A stretch of DNA of 64,000 nucleotides from Myxococcales bacterium. Lineage in GTDB: Bacteria; Myxococcota_A; Polyangia; Polyangiales; Polyangiaceae. Below the pieces are notes generated by a model, which was not told the DNA's origin, did no database searches, and saw only the letters and a list, made by a program, of their open reading frames with translations. Positions 36,739 through 45,085 of the stretch are shown piece by piece. Numbering within the stretch: position 1 is the first letter of the stretch; each line of letters starts with the position of its first letter. The translations under genes were made by a program, and so were the position numbers. The stretch is taken from the NCBI GenBank assembly GCA_016794345.1, contig JAEUKE010000223.1, positions 1 to 64,000 on the forward strand, given 5' to 3'.

Positions 36739-37263
36739 TCATCGCTTGCGCTTCGGCCTCTTGTCGCCCTTCTGCCGCTTGATCAGGGCCCGCTCGTACG
36801 CGCTCTGGACTGCGCGGAAGACCTCGGCGTCTCCGCCTCGGTCGGGGTGCGTCTCGAGAGCGCGCCTCCGGTACGCGCGCTTGATCTCGTCGACCGTCGC
36901 TTCGGGAGGCAGACCGAGGATGGCCCAGACGGATGCGCGCGTCGGGCCGGCGCTTCCCCCAGGGTTGGGCTTCACCGGCTCGGCCTTCTGATCGACCGTG
37001 GGGGTCTCCCCACGGAGCGCCCGGAGCCACGCCCGGGCCCACCGCGAATCGATCGCCGTGAGGCTGCGGCCGGCCACCCGCTCCGCTTCGGCGAGCGCGT
37101 CGTGCCACGTCGCCGCGCCGCCATTCGACGCGTCCGGCTTGCGGAACGGTCGCTCACAGGGCGGCTCGGTCCACCACGCAGCCCAGAAAAATCGCCGTCG
37201 CTGCGTTCGAGCGATCGAGCAAACCGCTCCGGCGAGCGCGCTCGGCTCAGCGGGCTCGGTCAC
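36739..37263 (-). CDS. J-domain protein (C-terminal DnaJ domain)
   Basis: A 174-residue protein. The J-domain is at residues about 110-165 (ASVWAILGLPPEATVDEIKR then AYRRRALETHPDRGGDAEVF), with an intact HPD. It therefore can stimulate a DnaK-type ATPase. The N-terminal 100 residues are Trp/Arg-rich and unassigned (RRFFWAAWWTEPPCERPF). The domain sits at the C-terminal end, unlike DnaJ itself, and there is no zinc or substrate domain, so it is a type C co-chaperone. No dnaK nearby. Confidence 0.88.
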   Translation of the reverse strand: MTEPAEPSALAGAVCSIARTQRRRFFWAAWWTEPPCERPFRKPDASNGGAATWHDALAEAERVAGRSLTAIDSRWARAWLRALRGETPTVDQKAEPVKPNPGGSAGPTRASVWAILGLPPEATVDEIKRAYRRRALETHPDRGGDAEVFRAVQSAYERALIKRQKGDKRPKRKR

Positions 37264-37292
37264 CAGAGGGCCGCCTTCGGTCGGCGCTCGGG

Positions 37293-37523
37293 TCAGGCGA
37301 GCGCGGGCCGAACGAAACGCATCGGGAAGAGCCCCGAGATCGTGGCGTTCGGACGGGGCAGATCGTCGTCGTCGTCCTTGTCGTTGCGCTTGGAGTCGCC
37401 GCCGCGAAAGAACGCGGCGATTCCAGCGGCGGCGCGACGGGCGTTCAGCCCGGGCTTTCGCGACGAGATTTTGCTGCCCGAAGGGCCTGGCGAACTAGCG
37501 AGACGATACGCCTGGCGGTCCAT
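37293..37523 (-). CDS. Small hypothetical protein
   Basis: A 76-residue protein. Its ATG at 37523 has a very good AGGAGG eight bases upstream, the main support. The product is basic at the start (RLASSPGPSGSKISSRKPGL) and carries a run of aspartates (KRNDKDDDDDLPRP). No domain is recognised. It is encoded 30 bp from the J-domain gene on the same strand, upstream of it. Confidence 0.5.
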   Translation of the reverse strand: MDRQAYRLASSPGPSGSKISSRKPGLNARRAAAGIAAFFRGGDSKRNDKDDDDDLPRPNATISGLFPMRFVRPALA

Positions 37524-37706
37524 GGGGTGCCTCCTACCACGTGCGCACGAGTGCGGGGAAGTTTCTGCGAACGCTCGTCCTGGAGGCGCGGCGAGGGTGC
37601 CCGCGAGCATCGGCTTAAGCGGACGAGCCGAGGGGACGTTCCCTCTCACGAAGCGAGCGGCGACCGCCAGCCTGGGCCGGCTTCGAGAATTTCTTGGCCC
37701 AAGCGG

Positions 37707-37727
37707 AGAGCCCATGACAAGGGCTCT
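37707..37727. other. Stem-loop in the 37524-37778 gap
   Basis: AGAGCCC / GGGCTCT make a perfect 7-bp stem with loop ATGACAA, 52 bases before the start of the small gene at 37779. The 255-bp gap between the two divergent small genes otherwise shows nothing clear. It may be a 5' leader hairpin. No matching family known to me. Confidence 0.4.
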
Positions 37728-37778
37728 GCTCGGATGATTCGGCCCTCGTGCCGATTGGGCTTCGAAGTGGAGGTAGTC

Positions 37779-38072
37779 ATGATCCCGGCCCGCACCGTCG
37801 AAGAGCAGGAACGTCCCTCGGAGTGGCTCCGCGCGTTGCGCGAGACAAAAGGCGCTTACGCGGACCTTCTCCGAGAGTCAGGCGAGGTGGTCGTCGCCGC
37901 TTACCGCGTCGCGCTGGCCCGCTGTCGCGCGAGCGAACGCTCGAGCACCATCCCGACAGCGCGCGAGGTGCGCGCCGCGACTCGCGAGGTGCTCGGCGAC
38001 ACGACGCCGCTGCCGCCCGTGACCGCCGTCGTCGAAGACTGCGCCCACGCGGGGCTGCTCGTCATCGCGTGA
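37779..38072 (+). CDS. Small hypothetical protein
   Basis: A 97-residue protein from an ATG with GGAGGT six bases upstream. It is helical at the start (QERPSEWLRALRETKGAYAD) with one Cys in the middle and one at the end (VVEDCAHAGLLVIA). It overlaps the stop of the convergent TraB/GumN lipoprotein by 11 bp. No family recognised. Confidence 0.6.
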   Translation: MIPARTVEEQERPSEWLRALRETKGAYADLLRESGEVVVAAYRVALARCRASERSSTIPTAREVRAATREVLGDTTPLPPVTAVVEDCAHAGLLVIA

Positions 38073-39075
38073 CGGGCTTCTTCACGCGTTCGATCTCGTA
38101 GCCCTGCTTCGTGAGCAGCGCGACGACGCTCTTGTCTCCCAGGAGGTGCGCCGCGCCGACCGCGACGAACACGTCGCCCTTCTGGAAGAGCGGAGAGATC
38201 TTCGGCACCCACCGACGATTCCGCTCGTAGAGCAGCGTGTCGAACATGGCCGGGTGTTTCTTGATCTCGTCGGGATCGAACGTGAGCGCGTTCAGCTTGT
38301 CGAGGTCGCCTCCGCGGTAGGCCGTGGCCAGATCGAGGAGCATCTTCTCTGCGGCCGGCAGGTCACCGAGCGTGTCGTCGAGCAGCTTCGTGTCCATCGA
38401 GGCGTCGACCATCTTCACCTGCTCCTCGAGCGTCTCGAGGAAGACGATCTCCTTCTTCGCCTCCTTCGCCCGCTCGTAGAGCGTGAGATCCATCGGCTCC
38501 GTCTTGGGCAACATGTCTTGCAGGACGAGCGTGACGAGCATCCACGGCTTGAAGCGCTCGAGCGTGCTCTCGGGCATGAGGATGCCGCCGACGCGATCGA
38601 CCAGGATCTGCCAGCGGCCCGGGGAGAGCTTGTCGCGCACGCTCTCGCCGGGCTTGAGCATCGCGAGGTTCACGGCCGCAAACGGGTCGACGTCGAACGC
38701 GTTCGCCTCGAACACGACGACACGCGCCGCGTCCAGGCGCTCGAAGACCATCGGGTGGAGCTCCTTCTCCGCGTCGGTGCCGAGGTGCATCGTCCCGAAG
38801 AGGTGGCTCGTGGTCGCGCCCTTCTTTGCTTCCCACAAGAACGGCTGCGGCCGATCGGTAGGCGCCGACTCGGCGAGCGCCGACGCCGACGGAGAGGCGG
38901 TGACCGAAGCCGACGCGGCGCCCGAGGCCGAGCCCGCCGGCGCAGACGGAGCGGAGACGGCAGGCGCGGTCTGCGCGGCGCGCCCGGAGCCGGCGGCCGC
39001 GCCGCCGTCTCCCTGGCCACACGCGACGAAGAGCCAGGCCAAGACCAGGACGAGCACGCGGACGGGCGACTGCAC
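38062..39075 (-). CDS. TraB/GumN-family lipoprotein
   Basis: A 337-residue lipoprotein: lipobox FVAC (Cys19), then a 60-residue Ala/Ser/Pro linker. The domain opens FLWEAKKGATTSHLFGTMHLGT, carrying the HLFGTMH motif, and closes with GDVFVAVGAAHLLGDKSVVALL (GAAHLLG), the two halves of the TraB/TIKI/GumN fold. Catalytic His/Glu positions seem intact. Some relatives are metal-dependent proteases; others act in polysaccharide export. Periplasmic or surface location. It is a single gene. Confidence 0.88.
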   Translation of the reverse strand: MQSPVRVLVLVLAWLFVACGQGDGGAAAGSGRAAQTAPAVSAPSAPAGSASGAASASVTASPSASALAESAPTDRPQPFLWEAKKGATTSHLFGTMHLGTDAEKELHPMVFERLDAARVVVFEANAFDVDPFAAVNLAMLKPGESVRDKLSPGRWQILVDRVGGILMPESTLERFKPWMLVTLVLQDMLPKTEPMDLTLYERAKEAKKEIVFLETLEEQVKMVDASMDTKLLDDTLGDLPAAEKMLLDLATAYRGGDLDKLNALTFDPDEIKKHPAMFDTLLYERNRRWVPKISPLFQKGDVFVAVGAAHLLGDKSVVALLTKQGYEIERVKKPVTR

Positions 39076-39141
39076 GCCGCGATCCTACCAGTGTGCTGAA
39101 GAAGGCACCGTCGTTGTGCTGGATCAGGACCTGCCGCTCTT

Positions 39142-39927
39142 TCACCCCCCCGGCCCCCCTCGCCCTGCGAGGGGGGTGAGGCGCGTGAGGATCTCGCACC
39201 CGTCCCGCGTCACGAGGACGGTGTGCTCGAACTGCGCGGACAAAGCCCCGTCGCAGGTCACAACGGTCCAGCCGTCCTCCAGCACGCGGACCTCCGGCGA
39301 GCCCAGGTTGATCATCGGCTCGATGGTGAAGGCCATGCCGGCGACGAGGCGCGGGCCCGCTCCGCGCACGCCGACGTGCGAGACGTGGGGCGCGCAGTGC
39401 ATCGCTCGGCCGATGCCGTGCCCGCCGAACGCCGAGACGACGCTGCAGCCGGCTTTCCTGGCGACCTCGACGATCGCAGCGCCGATGTCGCCCATCCTCG
39501 CGCGCTCGCGCACGACGGAGATTCCGGCTTCGAGGCACGCCTGCGCGACCGCCGTGACGTGCCGCGCCTCGGGCGAGACCTCCCCGACGAGGAACGGCCG
39601 CGAGGTGTCGCCGTGGAAGCCGCCGAGCTCGGTCGTCACGTCCACGTTCACGATGTCGCCCGGCTCGAGGCGCACCTCACGCGAAGGGATGCCGTGGCAG
39701 ACCACGTGGTTTTTGCTCGTGCAGACCGCCGCCGGGAAGCCCTTGTAGCCGAGCTGGCTCGGTTTGCCTCCGCGTCGTGCGGTGTCTTCGCGCACCCAGG
39801 CGTCGATGTCTGCGGTCGTGATCCCGGCGGACAGCCGTGAGCCGACGAAGGCCAGCGTCTCGGCGGCAACCCGGCCGGCCGCGCGGAGGCGCTCGATGTC
39901 CTTGCCGCGGAAGGTCTCGATACCCAT
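39142..39927 (-). CDS. map: Type I methionine aminopeptidase
   Basis: A 261-residue metallopeptidase that removes the initiator Met from nascent proteins. All metal ligands are visible: Asp in IVNVDVTTELGGFHGDTS (two), His in FGGHGIGRAMH, Glu in FTIEPMINLG and Glu in SAQFEHTVLVT. I start at MGIETFRGKDIERLR (39927); another in-frame ATG at 39963 would add 12 residues. Its C-terminal LAGRGGPGG is encoded by a G-run hairpin repeat. It is divergent from the LysR-like gene (87 bp). Confidence 0.95.
   Translation of the reverse strand: MGIETFRGKDIERLRAAGRVAAETLAFVGSRLSAGITTADIDAWVREDTARRGGKPSQLGYKGFPAAVCTSKNHVVCHGIPSREVRLEPGDIVNVDVTTELGGFHGDTSRPFLVGEVSPEARHVTAVAQACLEAGISVVRERARMGDIGAAIVEVARKAGCSVVSAFGGHGIGRAMHCAPHVSHVGVRGAGPRLVAGMAFTIEPMINLGSPEVRVLEDGWTVVTCDGALSAQFEHTVLVTRDGCEILTRLTPLAGRGGPGG
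39145..39176 (-). repeat. G-run hairpin repeat, copy 3, inside the 3' end of map
   Basis: Read on the minus strand: a 9-bp stem (CCCCCCTCG / CGAGGGGGG, loop of five at 39163-39167) followed by CC-GGGGGGG. The right part is nearly identical to copy 1 at 11290, including GAGGGGGGC(A/C)GGGGGG and a following TGA. Here that TGA (39142-39144) is the stop codon of the methionine aminopeptidase gene, so the repeat encodes its last residues (LAGRGGPGG). Confidence 0.62.
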
Positions 39928-40014
39928 GGGCCCAGCCTCGTCGGGTCCAGCGAAGGCGGCCAATACCTTCTCGATCTGCCTGCTGCGCCCGAGATCCGCT
40001 AAGCTCGTCGCGGC

Positions 40015-40275
40015 ATGAGCCTCTCGCAGCTGCGGTATTTCGTGACGGTCGCGGAGGAGGGGAACGTCACCCGGGCGGCCAAGCGGCTACACGTCTCGCA
40101 GCCACCTCTCAGCCGGCAGATCCGCGCGCTCGAGGACGAGCTCGGCACGCCGCTCTTCGCCCGTACGCCCAGCGGCGTGCGCCTCTTGCCCGCGGGCCAG
40201 ACGCTGCTCGCACACGCGCGCTCGATCCTCGCGGACATCGAGAGGGCGGCGGTCGCGGTTCGCCGCCACACCTGA
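40015..40275 (+). CDS. LysR-type helix-turn-helix protein without effector domain
   Basis: An 86-residue protein that is just the DNA-binding half of a LysR regulator: MSLSQLRYFVTVAEEGNVTR, AAKRLHVSQPPLSRQIRALE, DELGTPLFARTPSGVRLLPA, then a short linker helix (LLAHARSILADIERAAVAVR). The motif pattern is intact, but the usual 200-residue ligand domain is absent. A stop precedes the convergent sohB-type gene by 9 bp, with no remnant in between. It may be a real stand-alone DNA-binding protein or a truncated gene. Confidence 0.85.
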   Translation: MSLSQLRYFVTVAEEGNVTRAAKRLHVSQPPLSRQIRALEDELGTPLFARTPSGVRLLPAGQTLLAHARSILADIERAAVAVRRHT

Positions 40276-40283
40276 GCCGAGCC

Positions 40284-41249
40284 TCACATCGCGGGCGCGA
40301 GCCAATCGAGCGCGGCGCGTGCCATGGAGGCGGCGCGCTCGCGCACCGAGCGCGGCCGCTCGCAGAGCACCTCGAAGACCCGCGCGCTCGTCGCGCGCTC
40401 GAGGAGGTAGTCGTCGCTCGTCGCGAGCGCGTCGATGAGGCCGAGCTCGATCGCGCGCCGGCCATACCAGTGCTCCCCCGTCGCGACGGCCTCGATATCG
40501 AGCTTCGGTCGCCACTCGCCGACGAAGGCCTTGAACAGGCCGTGGGTGTCTTCGATCTGCTCCTTGAGCTTCGAGCGCCCCTCCTCCGTGATCCGACCGA
40601 GCAGGGTCACGGTGCGCTTGTATTTGCCTGCGGTGACGTCCTCGTAGTCGACGCCGTGCCGCTCGAGCAGTCGATGCAGGTTCGGCACCGGCGCCACGAC
40701 GCCGATCGAGCCGATCACCGCGAAGGGCGCGGCGACGACCTTGTCGCCGACGCAGGCCATCATGTAGCCGCCGCTCGCCGCGACCTTGTCGACGCAGACG
40801 GTGAGCGGGATGTTCTTGGCGCGGAGGCGCGCGAGCTGCGACGCCGCGAGCCCATAGCCGTGAACGGCGCCGCCGGAGCTCTCGAGCCGGACGACCACCT
40901 CGTCGCCCGCTTCGGCGACGCCGAGCACGACTGTCACCTCCTCGCGAAGGCTGTCCGTCTGCGTCGCGAGAACGTCGCCCTTGAAGTCGAGGACGAAGAC
41001 ACGCGACTTCGGCAGCTCCTCCTGGCGAGGCTCCTTCAGGCGCGTGCGCTTCCTGGACGCGAGCCCGGCCTTGATGGCGGCGACGTTCCGCCGCCATCGC
41101 GCGCTCACCTCGCGCAATCGCACGATGGGCTCGGCGCTGCGGCGCGCGCGCATCCGGGAGAAGAGGACGATCGCGCAGGCCGCGAACGTGACGAAGACCA
41201 CGAGCGCCTTGAGGACGAACCCGAGCAGGTCCCAGAGAGGCTGCGACAT
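40284..41249 (-). CDS. Membrane serine protease, SohB/SppA (S49) type
   Basis: A 321-residue protein with one N-terminal transmembrane helix (about 7-30). The S49 domain shows VFVLDFKGDVLATQ, LRLESSGGAVHGYGLAASQL-type strands, and the catalytic Ser in KVAASGGYMMACVGDKV; the general-base Lys is likely in YKRTVTLLG. The single-domain size matches SohB, which degrades signal peptides or membrane-bound fragments in the periplasm. The convergent neighbour is the HTH-only LysR-like gene. Confidence 0.88.
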   Translation of the reverse strand: MSQPLWDLLGFVLKALVVFVTFAACAIVLFSRMRARRSAEPIVRLREVSARWRRNVAAIKAGLASRKRTRLKEPRQEELPKSRVFVLDFKGDVLATQTDSLREEVTVVLGVAEAGDEVVVRLESSGGAVHGYGLAASQLARLRAKNIPLTVCVDKVAASGGYMMACVGDKVVAAPFAVIGSIGVVAPVPNLHRLLERHGVDYEDVTAGKYKRTVTLLGRITEEGRSKLKEQIEDTHGLFKAFVGEWRPKLDIEAVATGEHWYGRRAIELGLIDALATSDDYLLERATSARVFEVLCERPRSVRERAASMARAALDWLAPAM

Positions 41250-41307
41250 GACGTGCGCGTACCCGGCCCCCGCTTCGTCCGCAACCCGGGCGGGAACGCG
41301 CGGCCCG

Positions 41308-41685
41308 TCAGTTCAAGTCGAGCGCGTGCTTCGCGAGGTCCTCGAAGGACACGAACCGGAGCGCGTCCTCGTGGGTTCCCGCGAGGAGAACGGGCGGCGC
41401 GACGCCCGCGTCGAGCGCCTCCTTCCAGCGCGCGGCACAGAGGCACCACTTGTCGCCGGGCGACAGCCCCGGAAAGCCCGTCGCCGGGTAGGGCGTCGAC
41501 AGGTCGTTGCCGCGCGAGCGCGAGAAGGCCAGAAACTCCTTCGTCATCTGCGCGCACACGGTGTGACTGCCGGTGTCCTCCGGCCCCGTGTTGCAGCACC
41601 CGTCACGATAGAAGCCCGTCAGCGGCGAGCGGCAGCACGCGCCGATGTCTCGACCGAAGACGTTCTTTCCTTCCACCTTCGCCAT
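41308..41685 (-). CDS. DUF2237 family protein
   Basis: A 125-residue protein that matches DUF2237 end to end. Cys-rich marks are ACCRSPLTGFYRDGCCNTGP, GSHTVCAQMTKEFLAFSRSR, then GNDLSTPYPATGFPGLSPGD and KWCLCAARWKEAL. Function is unknown; conserved cysteines suggest a redox or metal role. It sits between sohB and the flavoprotein gene, on the sohB strand (58-bp gap). Confidence 0.93.
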   Translation of the reverse strand: MAKVEGKNVFGRDIGACCRSPLTGFYRDGCCNTGPEDTGSHTVCAQMTKEFLAFSRSRGNDLSTPYPATGFPGLSPGDKWCLCAARWKEALDAGVAPPVLLAGTHEDALRFVSFEDLAKHALDLN

Positions 41686-41796
41686 CGAGGCGTCACCTTA
41701 TCAGGATCGTGCGCATTTCGACCCAGCGCGATTGACCGCCGGGCTCCCGCTTTGCTCCCATCGCGTCGGCTGAGACGCGGAGGAGGGCGAACGAAG

Positions 41797-43437
41797 ATGA
41801 CAAAGAAGAAGATTGCGGTCGTGGGCGGCGGCGCGGCGGGTGCAGCGGCGGTGTGGACGCTGATGGCCCCGGAGACCGAGAACCTCGTGGACGTCACGCT
41901 GCTGCACGACGAGGACGAGGTCGGTGGACACTCCAAGACGATCGGCGTTTGGTTCGACGACGCCGGCAAGGGCCACGCGGACACGCCCGCGCCGCCCGGC
42001 AAGACGGTCTACCCGGTCGACATCGGCGTGCAGTTCATCTGCCCGACGCTGTACCCGAACGTCTACAAGCAGCTCGAGCGCCCCGAGTTCACCGGCCGCG
42101 TGAGCCTCACCGGCCACCCGGAGCTGAAGCTCTCCGGGTCCTTTTCGCAGACCCTGAACTGGGGGAACTTCCCCGCCTACCAGTCGGGCTGGCGCTTCTC
42201 GCAGTGTTACGACTACACGACGCGGCGCCTCGCGCGGGAGTTCGAGACCGACATCGCGACCGCGCCGTTCACGCCGCTCGACGGCATCACCTTCTCGACC
42301 AACATCGAGAAGTACCTGCAGATCGAGGGTGTCTCCTGGAGCACGAACTTCTTTCGTTACCTCCTCATCCCCTACCTCTGCATCATCAACGGCTACGGCA
42401 CGACCGACCTGCTCGAGACGACCTTCGAAGATCTGTTCCCCATCTTCACGAAGATCCCGCTCCTGCAGAAGAAGGGCCCGTACGGCTCCTTCACGCACCC
42501 GGGCACCGGCTGGGATCGCTTCACGGAGGGCGCGACCGCCTGGGTCGTGGCGATGGCGAACTACGGCGTGTCCAAGGGCGCGACGCTCAAGCTCGGGATG
42601 ACCGTCACCGCGGTCTACCCGCTCCCGAGCGGCAAGGTGAAGGTCGAGTGGTCTCCGACGGCGGATCTCCAGGCCGCAATCGCCGACCCTTCGCACCCGG
42701 TGCCGACCCACGCGGACGAGTTCGACGACGTCATCCTCACGACCGACATGACGACGAACCGTCAGCTGCTCGATCATCCGCAGAACGCCGTCTACGCCGT
42801 CCAGAAGGACTACATCGGCGAGGACAAGTTCGCGCTCATCCCGGGCGTTTGTTACATCCACCAGGACGACGAGTGCCTCTCGCCGTACCTCCGCGACAAG
42901 CTGGAGGACGGGCAGTTCGTCGGCGCGTACGCGTGGGGAGACGTGCCGCCGGGCGGCGATCTGTACGGTCTGCCCTACAACCTCCAGAAGTCGTTCCAGA
43001 CCTACCTGATGAAGAACATCCTCGGGACGCCGGTCGACTGCCACGTCTCGATGTACGCCGAGAGCTCGGGCGCCAAGCTGCCCGACCCGGCCAAGGTCAT
43101 CCACATGAAGACGTGGCGCCACGGGCGCTGGGTGGCGAGCTTCTTCGACAAGGCGAAGAAGGAGCTCCACCGTATCCAGGGGCTCGGCCACATCTGGTTC
43201 GCCGGCAACAACACCACGGTGGACTCGGAGGAGGGCGCGCTCGTCTCGTCGATGATCATCGCGAACCGCCTCTTCAAGGAGTGGGTCTACCCCTTCGATC
43301 TCACGTCGGAGGCGTACTTCTTCTTCCAGTACTTCCAGAGCATCATGTTCCCCGCTCCCACCTTCGGCTGGCGCCTCGGCAGCCTGGCGGCGGACGCCGG
43401 CGAGCACGTCAAGCAGCTCTTCGGACAGAACCCCTGA
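41797..43437 (+). CDS. FAD-dependent oxidoreductase (NAD(P)-binding flavoprotein)
   Basis: A 546-residue protein from an ATG with GGAGGAGG upstream. The FAD-binding dinucleotide fold opens IAVVGGGAAGAAAVWTL, with VGGHSKTIGVWF as the amine-oxidase/phytoene-desaturase-type second motif. The GAxxA-like end region is WFAGNNTTVDSEEGALVSSM. The middle has many aromatic residues (LNWGNFPAYQSGWRFSQCYD). It resembles the COG2907-type flavin amine oxidase-like proteins next to cyclopropane-fatty-acid or lipid enzymes; the substrate is unknown. It has no signal peptide. It is followed 21 bp later by a lipase-like hydrolase, so the two may be co-transcribed. Confidence 0.87.
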   Translation: MTKKKIAVVGGGAAGAAAVWTLMAPETENLVDVTLLHDEDEVGGHSKTIGVWFDDAGKGHADTPAPPGKTVYPVDIGVQFICPTLYPNVYKQLERPEFTGRVSLTGHPELKLSGSFSQTLNWGNFPAYQSGWRFSQCYDYTTRRLAREFETDIATAPFTPLDGITFSTNIEKYLQIEGVSWSTNFFRYLLIPYLCIINGYGTTDLLETTFEDLFPIFTKIPLLQKKGPYGSFTHPGTGWDRFTEGATAWVVAMANYGVSKGATLKLGMTVTAVYPLPSGKVKVEWSPTADLQAAIADPSHPVPTHADEFDDVILTTDMTTNRQLLDHPQNAVYAVQKDYIGEDKFALIPGVCYIHQDDECLSPYLRDKLEDGQFVGAYAWGDVPPGGDLYGLPYNLQKSFQTYLMKNILGTPVDCHVSMYAESSGAKLPDPAKVIHMKTWRHGRWVASFFDKAKKELHRIQGLGHIWFAGNNTTVDSEEGALVSSMIIANRLFKEWVYPFDLTSEAYFFFQYFQSIMFPAPTFGWRLGSLAADAGEHVKQLFGQNP

Positions 43438-43458
43438 CCACGAGTAGGATCAACGGGC

Positions 43459-44397
43459 ATGATCACGACGACCGACCGGCACGCGGCACCGGATGGCACG
43501 CCCCTTCACGTCTACTGCTGGAAGCCCTCCGATATCGCGGCGCCGCTCCGGGCCGTCGTCCACATCACCCACGGCATGGCCGAGCACGCGGGGCGCTACG
43601 CGCGCTTGGCCGAGGCCCTCACCGACGCGCGCATGCTCGTCTACGCCCACGATCAGCGCGGGCACGGCAAGACGGCGCGCGCCGGTGAGCTCGGCCACCT
43701 CGAGTGGGCCGAGCTCGTCTCGGATCTCGACGATCTGATCCGCGTCGAGTCGGAGCGCCACCCCGGCGTGCCGTTCGTGGCCTTCGCGCACAGCATGGGC
43801 TCGTACGTCCTTCAGGAGCTCATCGCGAAGGTCTCCGGTCGCGTCGCGGCGATGGTCCTCTCCGGCTCCAACGGCAAGCCGCCGCCCCTCGCCAAGGCCG
43901 GCCGCCTCGTCGCGCGCGCCGAGCGGCTGCGCGTCGGCGCGCGAGGAACGAGCAAGCTCCTCACGAGCCTCTCGTTCGACGCGTTCAACAAGGCCTTCCG
44001 CCCGAACCGCACCGCGTTCGACTGGCTCTCGCGCGACCCGGCCGAGGTCGACGCCTACGTGGAAGACCCGCTCTGCGGCTTCGACTGCAGCACGACAACG
44101 TGGGTCGGCCTCCTCGACGCCCTCGACCGGATCGCCGCGCCCGAGCACCAAGCGCGCATCCGCAAGGACCTGCCCGTCTACATCTTCGCCGGCTCGGAGG
44201 ACATGGCGAGCAATCGCACCAAGGGCCTCGAGCAGCTCCTCGGCGCCTACAGGGCGGCGGGCCTGACGGACGTCACACACAGGTTCTACCCGGGCGCCCG
44301 CCACGAGACGCTCAACGAGACGAACCGCGACGAGGTCACACGCGATCTGATCGCCTGGCTCGACAGGAAGCTGCCGGCTCAGCCGGATCAAACCTGA
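43459..44397 (+). CDS. Alpha/beta hydrolase, monoacylglycerol-lipase-like
   Basis: A 312-residue serine hydrolase of the Hydrolase_4 group. Features: VVHITHGMAEHAGRYARLAE (oxyanion HG), YAHDQRGHGKTAR, nucleophile Ser in FAHSMGSYV, acid in IFAGSEDMASN, and His in YPGARHETLNE. This is the pattern of bacterial monoacylglycerol lipases and lysophospholipases. No export signal. It directly follows the flavoprotein. Confidence 0.9.
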   Translation: MITTTDRHAAPDGTPLHVYCWKPSDIAAPLRAVVHITHGMAEHAGRYARLAEALTDARMLVYAHDQRGHGKTARAGELGHLEWAELVSDLDDLIRVESERHPGVPFVAFAHSMGSYVLQELIAKVSGRVAAMVLSGSNGKPPPLAKAGRLVARAERLRVGARGTSKLLTSLSFDAFNKAFRPNRTAFDWLSRDPAEVDAYVEDPLCGFDCSTTTWVGLLDALDRIAAPEHQARIRKDLPVYIFAGSEDMASNRTKGLEQLLGAYRAAGLTDVTHRFYPGARHETLNETNRDEVTRDLIAWLDRKLPAQPDQT

Positions 44398-44470
44398 CAT
44401 ACCGCTGACACAAGGCCGTGCGACCTTGCGGCCCTGGACTCACCGGTCCGCTCGAAGGAAGGAAGAAACC

Positions 44471-45085
44471 ATGCGCCTCTACCACCACCCCATGTCGTCG
44501 AACGCCCGCCGCGCCACCATGACCGCCTTGCAGCTCGGCACCGACGTGGAGCTCGTGTTCGTCGACCTCGCGAAGGGCGAGCACAAGAAGCCCGATTTCC
44601 TGAGGCTGAACCCCGGTGGCAAGGTGCCTGTCCTCGAAGATGGCGACTTCGCGCTGACCGAGTCACACGCCATCATGCAATACCTCTGCGACAAGACGCC
44701 GGGCCAGACGCTCTACCCGACGGAGCTCCGCGCGCGCGCCGACGTGAACCGCTGGCTCTTCTGGAACGCGGCGCATTTCCAGTCCTCCGTCGCGATCTTG
44801 AACTGGGAGCACGTGGTGAAGCGGTTCCTCAACCTGGGCGATCCCGATCCGGCCGCCGTCCAGAAGGGCGAGGGCCTCGTCCGCGATCTCGGCAAGCTCC
44901 TCGACGATCACCTCGCGGGCAAGACGTGGATCTCCGGCGACGCGCTCACCCTCGCGGATCTCGCGATCGCGACCCCGCTCGACGCGCTCGACCGGGCGAA
45001 GCTCCCGGTGCGTGACTTCACCAACGTCATGAGCTGGCTCGGACGGGTGCAGGCGCTCGACGCGTGGAAAAAGACGGGGATGTGA
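44471..45085 (+). CDS. Glutathione S-transferase family protein
   Basis: A 204-residue protein. The thioredoxin-like N-domain has MRLYHHPMSSNARRATMTAL, the cis-Pro motif KVPVLEDGDF and ALTESHAIMQYL. The alpha-helical C-domain includes LADLAIATPLDALD. The Ser in HPMSSNAR sits where theta/beta-type GSTs keep a catalytic Ser. The ATG follows GGAAGGAAG. It abuts the convergent membrane-protein gene: the two stop codons share the palindrome TGATCA (45083-45088). Confidence 0.92.
   Translation: MRLYHHPMSSNARRATMTALQLGTDVELVFVDLAKGEHKKPDFLRLNPGGKVPVLEDGDFALTESHAIMQYLCDKTPGQTLYPTELRARADVNRWLFWNAAHFQSSVAILNWEHVVKRFLNLGDPDPAAVQKGEGLVRDLGKLLDDHLAGKTWISGDALTLADLAIATPLDALDRAKLPVRDFTNVMSWLGRVQALDAWKKTGM

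Noticed and set aside
41701..43407. 568-codon antisense frame opposite the flavoprotein
   Set aside because: The plus strand encodes a clear FAD protein; the antisense text is a low-complexity shadow.
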